A DNA stretch of 13,997 bases from an uncultured Prevotella sp. (GTDB lineage Bacteria > Bacteroidota > Bacteroidia > Bacteroidales > Bacteroidaceae). This document shows, piece by piece, positions 4,801 to 11,482 of the stretch. The stretch covers positions 1 to 13,997 of the forward strand of contig URER01000053.1 in assembly GCA_900547005.1 (NCBI GenBank). The letters are read 5' to 3'. Numbering within the stretch: position 1 is the first letter of the stretch; each line of letters begins with the position of its first letter. The notes below the pieces were generated by a model. That model saw only the letters and a list, made by a program, of their open reading frames with translations, did not search any database and was not told the origin of the DNA. Both the position numbers and the translations under genes were made by a program.

Positions 4801-7404
4801 TTAGGATGATGGTCTTATCTTTAATAATCGCTTCTGCTCAGTCTGATATAGATAATTCGTTGTATGGATTTTCTTCGCATTATCTAATTTGAATATCATA
4901 GAGCATGGTATCGCGATCTTGTCATTCTTGGGCAGGAGTGAGATATATCCAAATTCGGATGTATGTAATATGTTACTAATAGGATATTCTTTGATGGGGG
5001 TGCTCAAGATAGACACATTCTTGTTGATAATGGCCTCAATGTGAAATCTGTCAAAACCTTCAAGTTCTTGAATATCTCTATCCAATAGCTTATTGACATT
5101 AGCCACGGTGCTCTCTGTTACGGCTGCGCAGAGTGCGTCTTTTATATTTCTCAGTGTTGCCTCTTTCGTGTATGCTACCTGTTGGGAGTATTCGGTATTC
5201 TCCTCATTCATCCAATCACATATACTGATGACAGCCAGACACAGTTCAAAAACATATTGCTTGTATCTTTCAACTTTCTCTTTTATTACTTTGTTCGTTT
5301 CTTCTTTTATCTCACATTTGCTGATGTATAAGGCAAAAAGGTTGATGATGCGATGGGCGTATTCTGTTGCAGTTTTGCGATAACCGACAGAATAAGCTAT
5401 ATTCAGTAATGGATTATTCTCATTAGGATTATCTTCTGTGGCGTATCTGTAGCCCAGAATCCTATTGATAAAGAAGATAGCAGTCATAAACTTCTTCAAA
5501 GTTTCGGTCATGTTGACGACATCCGGCTTGACCTCGTTTAGCGCAATGGGGGCAATCTGTTCTATATACTTGTTTAGTGCAGCCTCACATCGTTTCCTTA
5601 TTTCATCGGGATTCTTGGGTTTTTGCTGTTTATGGGCAGTTCTTGGCGATGTGTTTTGTTCTTTTGGGGCTTTTATATCTCCCATTTCCTCATTGTCCAT
5701 TTCCTCATCTTCTTTCTCTTTTACAGAATTGGAGATATATGATATGATGCTGTCGAATAGCAGTGTTGATTGTGATATAGGTTTTGTTTCGTTCCTGCGT
5801 GATTTATAATCGCCGGTAATTCCGGTTCCGTCATCTTCCATATATTCATCAAATGAAGCGAATTTTCTGCCTTTTTCGTCATTTATTCCGCTCGGATTAT
5901 TTTTGGGGGAACTGCTGTTGACTTTTATTTTTGTTTCAGTATCCTTCAATATCTGTTCTATGAAGCGTAGCACTTGCCCATTGACAAACTGCCCGGCTTC
6001 GATGGCCCGGCATCCCTTACGGTATGAAATGCTATCCGGAGACGGGTTGTTATATTCCATACTAAGCGAAGGTATGACATATTGCCTGTTGGAAATAAGT
6101 CTTCCTTCATAGTCTGTTATCTCTACATAAAGAGGATTGAATATCTTACCGAAATCCCCCTCTTGCGTATATTCTCCTGCGTTGGCTTGGTAAGCATATT
6201 CTTTCGATTTGCTCCTGTCACCGCTATAAAACGTTATTTTTGCCCCTTCTATATTCTCGTCGTTCTGAGTCTTGACCGTATAATGGTCATACTCATAAGA
6301 TGCTTCCATAATCCATACTGTGCAATTATTTCCCGAAGCATGGTCGGTTTGGACGGTATCTTGCTTTATTTCGGATGCCGGGATAGGCTCAGTCAGTCGC
6401 AATCCCGACTCCTTTAGGTAGTTTGTAGATGCAGATTTATATCCTACGCCCGCTTCTCTGTTTGAAGATGACACGTTGGGAATGCCGAATGCTGCAACAG
6501 ATGCGTTGGCACTACCGCACAACATATAATGATTTTCCTCTCCATCGAAGAAGAAACACTTAGCGTGATAGTATTCCTGATAGTTCATGGCTTTGGGAAC
6601 AACATCTTCCCATCGGTATATATTTACATAGTCTGGTATGTTCTTAGGTTTAGGGCAACTGCCAAATCCGTTCTCAATGATGATATTTATAGATTCTGGG
6701 GCAAATCTTTTATATAGTGCATTTACCAGTTCTGCACGGCTGTCATAGAATGGCGACAAGATGGTGATTGCTTTTATCCTTTCCTCTCCAATCCATTCTT
6801 CGCATTGCTGGAACAGAGTTTTTTCTCCGTCTGTAAACAGTCTGATGATGCAATCGCTGTCAATCCTGTGTTCTGCTTTGTTTGCTGTGTATTCGTCTTG
6901 CAGCAGATTGCAGTTTTCTTTTATAGTTCTTATGATGTTACAGGCTTCATAGCCGAGTCCCTCATATATATTTGTCAGATAATTCCACACATCCCGTACA
7001 AAGGGATAAGCTGGACTGTCCGTACTGTTAATCATTACCGGTGTCCATACTTCCATGTTCTTGCCGTGTCCACTGATAGTCAGATTACCTGAACCGATTA
7101 GCACAAGGACATTCTCGTTTCCTGCATAGAATTGTATTTTCGGATGAAATGCCCCATTCGACTTATATCCATGCAGGCTGAACTCCATAGGTTTCTTGCC
7201 GTGGAATGCCTTGCTGAATTTCAGAAGTTGGTCAGACAGACAATCAGAGTCTACAATGGCAGATACATAGTTTATGCCTTTTCCCGACAGATTCTTTAGC
7301 AACTGCATTTCCCAATAGTATAGATTAATTGAGAAGGATGTCATTAAGGCAGAGTGAAACTTCCCTGCCGGTATGTTCTTTATAAGTTCTATTTGTTCAA
7401 TCAT
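4801..7404 (-). CDS. PLD-superfamily protein with two HKD-type motifs
   Basis: The 867-aa protein has two phospholipase-D-type motifs in its N-terminal third. The first reads H87-P-K89 ... G104-S-G-N107, with Ala94 where the acidic residue normally sits. The second is complete: H280-A-K282 ... D287 ... G297-S-A-N300. Two HxK/GSxN motifs in one chain fit a single pseudo-dimeric active site, as in PLD-family nucleases. After this come a beta-rich segment (about 360-450), a low-complexity charged linker (about 490-605, KEKEDEEMDNEEM then a Lys/Pro-rich part), and a mostly helical C-terminal region (about 605-867). No signal peptide or membrane helix is visible. Its ATG overlaps the end of the upstream gene by 8 nt (ATGATTGA), implying translational coupling and a joint function. 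Nuclease activity is inference from the family; phosphodiesterase or phospholipase activity is the alternative. I do not recognise the full architecture as a named system. Confidence 0.75.
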   Translation of the reverse strand: MIEQIELIKNIPAGKFHSALMTSFSINLYYWEMQLLKNLSGKGINYVSAIVDSDCLSDQLLKFSKAFHGKKPMEFSLHGYKSNGAFHPKIQFYAGNENVLVLIGSGNLTISGHGKNMEVWTPVMINSTDSPAYPFVRDVWNYLTNIYEGLGYEACNIIRTIKENCNLLQDEYTANKAEHRIDSDCIIRLFTDGEKTLFQQCEEWIGEERIKAITILSPFYDSRAELVNALYKRFAPESINIIIENGFGSCPKPKNIPDYVNIYRWEDVVPKAMNYQEYYHAKCFFFDGEENHYMLCGSANASVAAFGIPNVSSSNREAGVGYKSASTNYLKESGLRLTEPIPASEIKQDTVQTDHASGNNCTVWIMEASYEYDHYTVKTQNDENIEGAKITFYSGDRSKSKEYAYQANAGEYTQEGDFGKIFNPLYVEITDYEGRLISNRQYVIPSLSMEYNNPSPDSISYRKGCRAIEAGQFVNGQVLRFIEQILKDTETKIKVNSSSPKNNPSGINDEKGRKFASFDEYMEDDGTGITGDYKSRRNETKPISQSTLLFDSIISYISNSVKEKEDEEMDNEEMGDIKAPKEQNTSPRTAHKQQKPKNPDEIRKRCEAALNKYIEQIAPIALNEVKPDVVNMTETLKKFMTAIFFINRILGYRYATEDNPNENNPLLNIAYSVGYRKTATEYAHRIINLFALYISKCEIKEETNKVIKEKVERYKQYVFELCLAVISICDWMNEENTEYSQQVAYTKEATLRNIKDALCAAVTESTVANVNKLLDRDIQELEGFDRFHIEAIINKNVSILSTPIKEYPISNILHTSEFGYISLLPKNDKIAIPCSMIFKLDNAKKIHTTNYLYQTEQKRLLKIRPSS

Positions 7405-8932
7405 CGTTCAATATAGATAATCCTCGTGTGTCGATTGTATAATATTCGTCCGAACGTTTAATCCATTTCATATCCTCAATGTATTGCAAAACATTCTGCA
7501 AGCGGGGTGATGTCCTGCCTGGTCTGAGTTCTCTGAGTTTCCAAATCAGTCCGTCATCTACCATATAGTTGTGCACAAGTCCTTGTCCGATGGTCGATTT
7601 GCCGTAAGAACTTCGCAAATGGTCGTTGATTGCAGTGTAGAGAATGTTTTCTACAAAATCCCAATCGGCGTTTTCAGTCTTGTCAACCAGTCTGATAAGC
7701 AATGTCGGAGCGAAGCCTGGGTGCATGATATCATAGCTTTCATGCTGTGCGAACTTTATTAGAGTTTCAAGATGTGGCTCAATGGTTTTGTATAAAACTA
7801 TCAATAGATGTGTTGCCACATATAATAATTCTCCGTAGCTCTTTTCCTTGTAGCAACGTAGTATGTGATAATACAAAGAATAAATATCGTCAGTGTCGAT
7901 GCTATCATGCGAATAGTTGTCATATTCATCTTTTAGTCCTGACAGACTATTATCCAATGGTTGCGGCTCCTCGCTGATAGAATAGAGTATGGCAAAATGA
8001 AAAGCCTCGTAAGCTGTATGTGCTAATTCGTTCAGTTCGTATAGAAACCATGCTATCTGCTCATCATGTGCGCTATTAATATTGCCAAGTACGGTCTCGA
8101 AATTATATCTAAGAAAACTTAGTACAAAACCTTTGGACGGCGTTTCGTGCCCTTTCTCCTTTATGTATTCAAGCAATAATCTTATAGAGTTGATGCGATG
8201 GCAAATGTCAGTCCCTGTAAAGTCCTGTCTGTCTGGTTGTCGGAAAATGCGCAGGTATTCGTCGAGTTCGTTCTCATTGTCTATCTTGTCTAAAGCCATT
8301 ACCGACATAAGTGGGAGCTTTTCTGTGGCAATCTTTCCGGAGTAGATACCTTCCCAGAATAAGTCTTCAATATTTTCCGTAAGCGACTGTCCGAATGTCT
8401 CTGCAAGTTTTCGTCCCACTTGCGTTACTCTGTATGATTTATGGCTACCTCCGGGAGTCGGGGCGTACACCAGTCTGAGTTGGAGCAGAGCGCCTAAGTA
8501 ATATTGCCCGAATATGCCCATAGAGTTTTGCCAATATATTTTATGCACTGACTTGTTTTCATAATCAGCTCCCCAGGCAAGATCAATAATATCATTGTCA
8601 AAGTACTTTCCTGTAAACTCTCCACCACTTACGCCGTTTACATTTCTGTTGATATAGGCAAGAAGCAGTTCGCCCCTCCTGATTAGTCTTATTTGCTCTG
8701 CCGGACTGTCTATTTTTGTTATGTCGATACTTGCGATACGCTTGGCGATAAATGTCAAAAGCCAGCAAAAGAAACCGTTATATCGCACACGGCCTGTAAC
8801 GTTTGTGATACCGGTTATCATATCGCTATAAATAACCACACTACTATTTTGGACTGCCAAAGGGTCTCGTCCGCCCTTAGTCTTTGTCTCAGCTCCCCAA
8901 AAAGGGAATGGTGCTTCATTAGCTTCGTACAT
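7397..8932 (-). CDS. Unrecognised 511-aa partner of the PLD protein
   Basis: I do not recognise this family. The N-terminus (MYEANEAPFPFWGAETKTKG) is followed by a conserved-looking stretch ending RVRYNGFFCWLL (about 48-59). No signal peptide is seen, and the hydrophobic stretches look like buried helices rather than clear membrane spans. Residues 140-195 (GQYYLGALLQLRLV, then YRVTQVGRKLAETF) resemble a winged-helix unit, including a basic YRVT wing and an -VGRKLA- helix. The C-terminal 60 residues (LRPGRTSPRLQNVLQYIEDM, then YYTIDTRGLSIL) look like a second one. The centre (about 200-430) is helical. It is the first gene of a two-gene operon with its own promoter at 8983-9014 and overlaps the PLD gene by 8 nt. 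By position and DNA-binding-like modules it could be a target-recognition or regulatory subunit; this is inference. Confidence 0.7.
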   Translation of the reverse strand: MYEANEAPFPFWGAETKTKGGRDPLAVQNSSVVIYSDMITGITNVTGRVRYNGFFCWLLTFIAKRIASIDITKIDSPAEQIRLIRRGELLLAYINRNVNGVSGGEFTGKYFDNDIIDLAWGADYENKSVHKIYWQNSMGIFGQYYLGALLQLRLVYAPTPGGSHKSYRVTQVGRKLAETFGQSLTENIEDLFWEGIYSGKIATEKLPLMSVMALDKIDNENELDEYLRIFRQPDRQDFTGTDICHRINSIRLLLEYIKEKGHETPSKGFVLSFLRYNFETVLGNINSAHDEQIAWFLYELNELAHTAYEAFHFAILYSISEEPQPLDNSLSGLKDEYDNYSHDSIDTDDIYSLYYHILRCYKEKSYGELLYVATHLLIVLYKTIEPHLETLIKFAQHESYDIMHPGFAPTLLIRLVDKTENADWDFVENILYTAINDHLRSSYGKSTIGQGLVHNYMVDDGLIWKLRELRPGRTSPRLQNVLQYIEDMKWIKRSDEYYTIDTRGLSILNDD

Positions 8933-8982
8933 ATATTCTTTAAGTTTAGAGCATTGTCTTTAATTAAAAAGGAACTTGCTTA

Positions 8983-9014
8983 CAAAGTTCGTCAAATTCA
9001 TTGGTATATGCAAA
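8983..9014 (-). promoter_or_regulatory. Promoter of the two-gene PLD cassette
   Basis: On the minus strand TTTG (9014-9011) is followed after 20 nt by GAACTTTG (8990-8983), one mismatch from TAnnTTTG. It predicts a start near 8977 and about 45 nt of leader to the ATG at 8932. No operator-like dyad is apparent next to it. Confidence 0.5.
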
Positions 9015-9141
9015 ACATTTCTCACATAAATAATTTAGAAAATATAGAAGCAATAATTGCGAGGTAAAAGGGTATAATGGAAATTTACAGATTAAGAGTA
9101 ATGAGTGAGGGGGAGAAGAATTTATTAGTATAAAAGAGTAA

Positions 9142-9176
9142 TGTCTGAACTCCAGTTTCCAGTCTTCAGTTTCCTT
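9142..9176. repeat. Heptad-type dispersed repeat, copy 1
   Basis: This 35-nt element matches 11445-11479 at 30 of 35 positions without gaps. It starts TGTCTGAACTCC and continues with 7-mers of the form TCCAGTT / TCCAGTC / TTCAGTT. Confidence 0.6.
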
Positions 9177-9216
9177 TCTGTTTTGCCCAAATCTTCACTT
9201 TTATCGCTCTCAGAAT

Positions 9217-9258
9217 CGCGTTTTTTGAAACAAACTCTCGGTTGCTCTCAAAAACGCG
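9217..9258. repeat. Inverted repeat, CGCG-capped
   Basis: CGCGTTTTTTGA (9217-9228) pairs with TCAAAAACGCG (9248-9258) apart from one bulged T, around a 19-nt loop. An outer CCAAAT (9187-9192) / ATTTGG (9279-9284) pair may extend it. It has no adjoining T run in either direction long enough to make it a standard terminator. Confidence 0.5.
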
Positions 9259-9326
9259 AAAATATGGCGTTTTAGGGCATTTGGAGCTAAAAGTTTGGTA
9301 ATCAGATGGTTAGGGAGAAAAATGGC

Positions 9327-9502
9327 GAAAATGACCGTTTTAGAAGCCGTTTTAGGCACCGTTGTTTTGCAACGGAGGCACTTTTAGACGCTAACGGAGG
9401 CACTTTTGGGCTCTAACGGAGCCTCCGTTGCACTCTAAAAGTGCCACAAACGGACTCTAAAAGTGGCACTTTTGAAAGCTAACGGATGTTAAATCGGGCA
9501 AA
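9327..9502. repeat. 22-nt-period array of combinatorial dyad units
   Basis: Eight units of exactly 22 nt start at 9327, 9349, 9371, 9393, 9415, 9437, 9459 and 9481. The five central ones (9371-9480) each have a 15-nt box plus a 7-nt linker ending CT, and CTAA occurs at all five following or preceding junctions (9391, 9413, 9435, 9457, 9479). The boxes combine two 7-nt half-sites, AACGGAG (A) and AAAAGTG (B), with their reverse complements CTCCGTT and CACTTTT around one central base: A-B', A-B', A-A', B-(degenerate), B-B'. Units 3 and 5 are therefore perfect interrupted palindromes (9415-9429, 9459-9473). The first two units and the last are more degenerate but keep the phase. The array is non-coding. 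Confidence 0.8.
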
Positions 9503-9660
9503 AACGGCATTTTTCTGCGTTCCAGCGGATGTGAAATTTCGACAAAAATCGACCCTCTTTTTTTCTAACGGAGGCACTTTTGCAGTTTTTAGTCGTCAGT
9601 TTTGAGTTTTTAGAGTGCAATTTTGGGGTCGAAAAACGGCCGAAAATTGTAACGGAGGCT
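9503..9660. repeat. Degenerate continuation and outlying copies of the array
   Basis: AACGGCA at 9503 keeps the 22-nt phase, AGCGGATG follows at 9524, an intact AACGGAGGCACTTTT stands at 9567-9581 (43 nt on) and AACGGAGG at 9651-9658 (84 nt further). Spacings of 43 and 84 are close to two and four units, as expected of a decayed array. Confidence 0.5.
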
Positions 9661-9710
9661 ATATTTAACAAAAGTTGACACGATTTGAATTGTAAAAGTT
9701 CTTTACTAAA

Positions 9711-9745
9711 AAGAGGAGAGAGGAGAGGGAAAAGAGGAGAGAGAA
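9711..9745. repeat. Polypurine heptad tract
   Basis: Thirty-five consecutive purines read as AAGAGGA, GAGAGGA, GAGGGAA, AAGAGGA, GAGAGAA. AAGAGGAGAGAG occurs at 9711 and again at 9732, 21 nt apart. No gene lies directly downstream. Confidence 0.6.
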
Positions 9746-9841
9746 TTGCAGCATAAAGATAGAGACTTCTTGCCTATTACCTCTGTTGCGGCCTACCGTA
9801 TTTTATCATTATAGATTGTAGACAATCGTTAGGCACGATAT

Positions 9842-9878
9842 AAAAAAAGAGAAACGCCTATGAAAAGCATTTCTCTTT
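9842..9878 (-). terminator. Intrinsic terminator of yitT
   Basis: AAAGAGAAACGC (9846-9857) and GCATTTCTCTTT (9867-9878) make a 12-bp stem with one non-Watson-Crick position and a 9-nt loop. On the minus strand it is followed by a run of T (9848-9842), so it ends transcription from the gene at 9923-10813. Confidence 0.85.
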
Positions 9879-9922
9879 ATGTCGTTAGAATCCCTAATTT
9901 TGAGTAGGTCGGGATGCAACCA

Positions 9923-10813
9923 TTACTTTATCTTGTCGAATCCTTCGCCGAATACGCCCTGACAATACGACTGCGAGATGAGCGCGTATGGGTCGATGGC
10001 CTTTACATAGTTGAATATTTCTTGCGACTCATATTTGCGCGCAAGCACTATCAGCATATCCACATTCGCCTTAGAATACCATCCGCGGCCTTCGACGAGC
10101 GTAACACCTCGATCCACTTTCTTGTTTATCACGTCCGCAATCTTTGCATATTCCTTTGAAATGATGAGAAACTGCACCGTCTGGCGCGAACCGTTTATGA
10201 TATAATCGCACACGTAGCTGGCAATAAGGGTGAATGCGACACCGTAGACGATGGTCTCCGTACTGTGGAAAAGCAGGTAGGACGATGATATGATTGTGAT
10301 GTCGATGAACTGCATCGCACGTCCGAAACTCATGCGGAAGTGCTTGTTCAGCAGTGCGACGATGATGTCGGTGCCACCAGTGGAGCCGTTATGAGCGAAT
10401 ACAAGTCCCAGTCCGGCACCTCCCATCGCGCCACCGATGAGTACGTGCATGAATTTATCCTCGCCTGCGGTAATCAGCGGATATGCTTCGAAAAACGGTT
10501 GAAGGAAGCCTATGAGTATAGACATTATCGTTACGCCGATGATGGTTTTTATTGTAAACTGCTTGGTTAAGGCTCGGAATGCTATTGCAAGCATGGTTAT
10601 ATTGAGTGCCCAAATGGAAATACCGGTGGGCAATCCCGTAGCGTAGAATATCAATGCCGAGAGTCCGGCCACGCCTCCCATAACCACTTTTTCGGGCAGG
10701 ATAAAGGCAGTATAGCCAAATGAATAGATTGCGATGCCGATGAATAGAAAGAAAAAATCCTTTACTTGTTGGTTTTTTGACCTGCTTTTAATAATCTCTT
10801 GTATGTTACTCAT
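9923..10813 (-). CDS. YitT-family membrane protein
   Basis: The 296-aa protein has the standard YitT layout: a short charged N-terminus, about five hydrophobic helices over residues 20-205 (DUF161), and a soluble C-terminal DUF2179 domain (about 215-290). Family signatures include the glycine-rich GGVAGLSALIFYATGLP and NGSTGGTDIIVALLNK, and in the soluble part VTLVEGRGWYSK and IDPYALISQS. The length is normal. Cargo is not established for the family as a whole, so I give no substrate. It is monocistronic: its promoter side faces a divergent small membrane-protein gene, and a strong terminator follows. The start at 10813 places the first helix correctly and a TAnnTTTG element lies about 30 nt upstream. 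Confidence 0.9.
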   Translation of the reverse strand: MSNIQEIIKSRSKNQQVKDFFFLFIGIAIYSFGYTAFILPEKVVMGGVAGLSALIFYATGLPTGISIWALNITMLAIAFRALTKQFTIKTIIGVTIMSILIGFLQPFFEAYPLITAGEDKFMHVLIGGAMGGAGLGLVFAHNGSTGGTDIIVALLNKHFRMSFGRAMQFIDITIISSSYLLFHSTETIVYGVAFTLIASYVCDYIINGSRQTVQFLIISKEYAKIADVINKKVDRGVTLVEGRGWYSKANVDMLIVLARKYESQEIFNYVKAIDPYALISQSYCQGVFGEGFDKIK

Positions 10814-10842
10814 AGTTTTGTATGTATTTTATTCTTACGGTG

Positions 10843-10850
10843 CAAATGTA
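10843..10850 (-). promoter_or_regulatory. -7 element of the yitT promoter
   Basis: TACATTTG on the minus strand (10850-10843) matches TAnnTTTG fully; no good TTTG box is seen 19-21 nt upstream. Transcription would start about 20-25 nt before the ATG. Confidence 0.45.
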
Positions 10851-10920
10851 TATAAAAAAGCCAAAATTAGCCATATTTTTAGGCAGAAACTTTCTTATTA
10901 TAGGCTGTATTTCGTGGTTT

Positions 10921-10954
10921 TTTGTGCCATTTTGCGAAAAACTATGTATTTTTG
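10921..10954 (+). promoter_or_regulatory. Promoter abutting the 118-aa gene
   Basis: TTTG at 10921-10924 and TATTTTTG at 10947-10954 are separated by 22 nt, slightly longer than usual. The -7 element ends only 5 nt before the ATG at 10960, so transcription would begin at or very near the start codon. Confidence 0.45.
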
Positions 10955-10959
10955 CACCT

Positions 10960-11316
10960 ATGGAAGATAAAGATTTTGAAATACTTTGGTTGCAGAACCG
11001 TGAGCGACTGTTGGCTGAGGATGCCGAGTGGCAGGCGATGAAGGAAAGTTATAAGGTGCATGGTGTGACAGATGTGCTGTTCTATGCCATCCCGATAATT
11101 GTCGGAATTGTGTGTCTCGACTATCTGCCTATCGCTAACGAATTGCTCCGATGGGTTGTTTGCGCCGGCATTATCATAGTTGTCATGGCGATATGTATGC
11201 TGATAAGGACTGCCGGGAAAGGGGTGAAATCAGCAAGCGATATAGAAAAGAGAGTGAAGGAGGAATATAGAAGAGCCTCTTCCAAATCCCCACGGGAAAG
11301 TCGAGGTAAGGGGTGA
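10960..11316 (+). CDS. Small two-helix membrane protein, 118 aa
   Basis: The protein has a charged cytoplasmic N-terminus (MEDKDFEILWLQNRERLLAE), two hydrophobic helices at about residues 37-57 and 63-83, and a basic soluble tail (SDIEKRVKEEYRRASSKSP). I do not recognise a named family. I chose the ATG at 10960 over one 46 codons upstream because the upstream extension runs through the promoter region and reads as unrelated hydrophobic sequence, while MEDKDFEILW is a natural start. With the -7 element ending 5 nt earlier, the mRNA would be leaderless or nearly so; if leaderless initiation does not occur, Met27 (MKESYKVHG) is the next candidate. It is divergent from yitT. The last ten or so codons run into repeat-like spacer, so the C-terminus may be recently extended. 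Confidence 0.6.
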   Translation: MEDKDFEILWLQNRERLLAEDAEWQAMKESYKVHGVTDVLFYAIPIIVGIVCLDYLPIANELLRWVVCAGIIIVVMAICMLIRTAGKGVKSASDIEKRVKEEYRRASSKSPRESRGKG

Positions 11317-11344
11317 GAAGTCAGAGGTAAGAGAAATGCCTGTT

Positions 11345-11379
11345 GAATGAAGAACGAAGAACAAAGAGAGAAGAATTCA
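11345..11379. repeat. Heptad repeat GAAnnAA
   Basis: Five consecutive 7-mers, GAATGAA, GAACGAA, GAACAAA, GAGAGAA, GAATTCA, follow the 118-aa gene. Confidence 0.6.
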
Positions 11380-11404
11380 ATACCTCATAAATACGAAAAG
11401 GTAG

Positions 11405-11436
11405 CAACTTGCCAACTCGTCAACTCGTTGACTAAC
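11405..11436. repeat. Octad repeat CAACTCGT
   Basis: Four consecutive 8-mers, CAACTTGC, CAACTCGT, CAACTCGT, TGACTAAC. Within them GTCAAC-TC-GTTGAC (11419-11432) is a small palindrome. Confidence 0.6.
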
Positions 11437-11444
11437 AAAACATT

Positions 11445-11479
11445 TGTCTGAACTCCTGTCTCCTGTCTCCTGTTTCCTT
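11445..11479. repeat. Heptad-type dispersed repeat, copy 2
   Basis: This copy matches 9142-9176 at 30 of 35 positions and is internally more regular: after TGTCTGAA the 7-mer CTCCTGT occurs three times in a row. It ends just before the permease stop codon. Confidence 0.6.
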
Positions 11480-11482
11480 GCG

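Larger units (their letters stand above)
8933..9922. other. Repeat-rich spacer without a convincing gene
   Basis: Nearly 1 kb separates the PLD cassette from yitT. It holds the cassette promoter (8983-9014), a heptad repeat (9142-9176), an inverted repeat (9217-9258), the 22-nt dyad array (9327-9502) with outlying copies to 9660, a polypurine heptad tract (9711-9745) and the yitT terminator (9842-9878). Open frames here are short, lack plausible starts and read through the repeats, whose 22-nt period is not codon-like. Confidence 0.7.

Noticed and set aside
8693..9067. 124-aa plus-strand open frame overlapping the start of the 511-aa gene
   Set aside because: Most of it is antisense to the better supported gene and its remainder covers that gene's promoter region.
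9327..9660. CRISPR array
   Set aside because: The period is only 22 nt, the linkers are 7 nt and not spacer-like, half-sites are shuffled rather than constant, and no cas gene is nearby.
9489..9671. 60-aa minus-strand open frame in the repeat spacer
   Set aside because: It reads through the 22-nt-phased repeats, has a biased K/S/F composition and no promoter or conserved-looking domain.
9784..9840. tRNA-like or small structured RNA before the yitT terminator
   Set aside because: Only a 6-bp GATTGT/ACAATC stem with a 2-nt loop is visible; no cloverleaf or conserved arm can be drawn.
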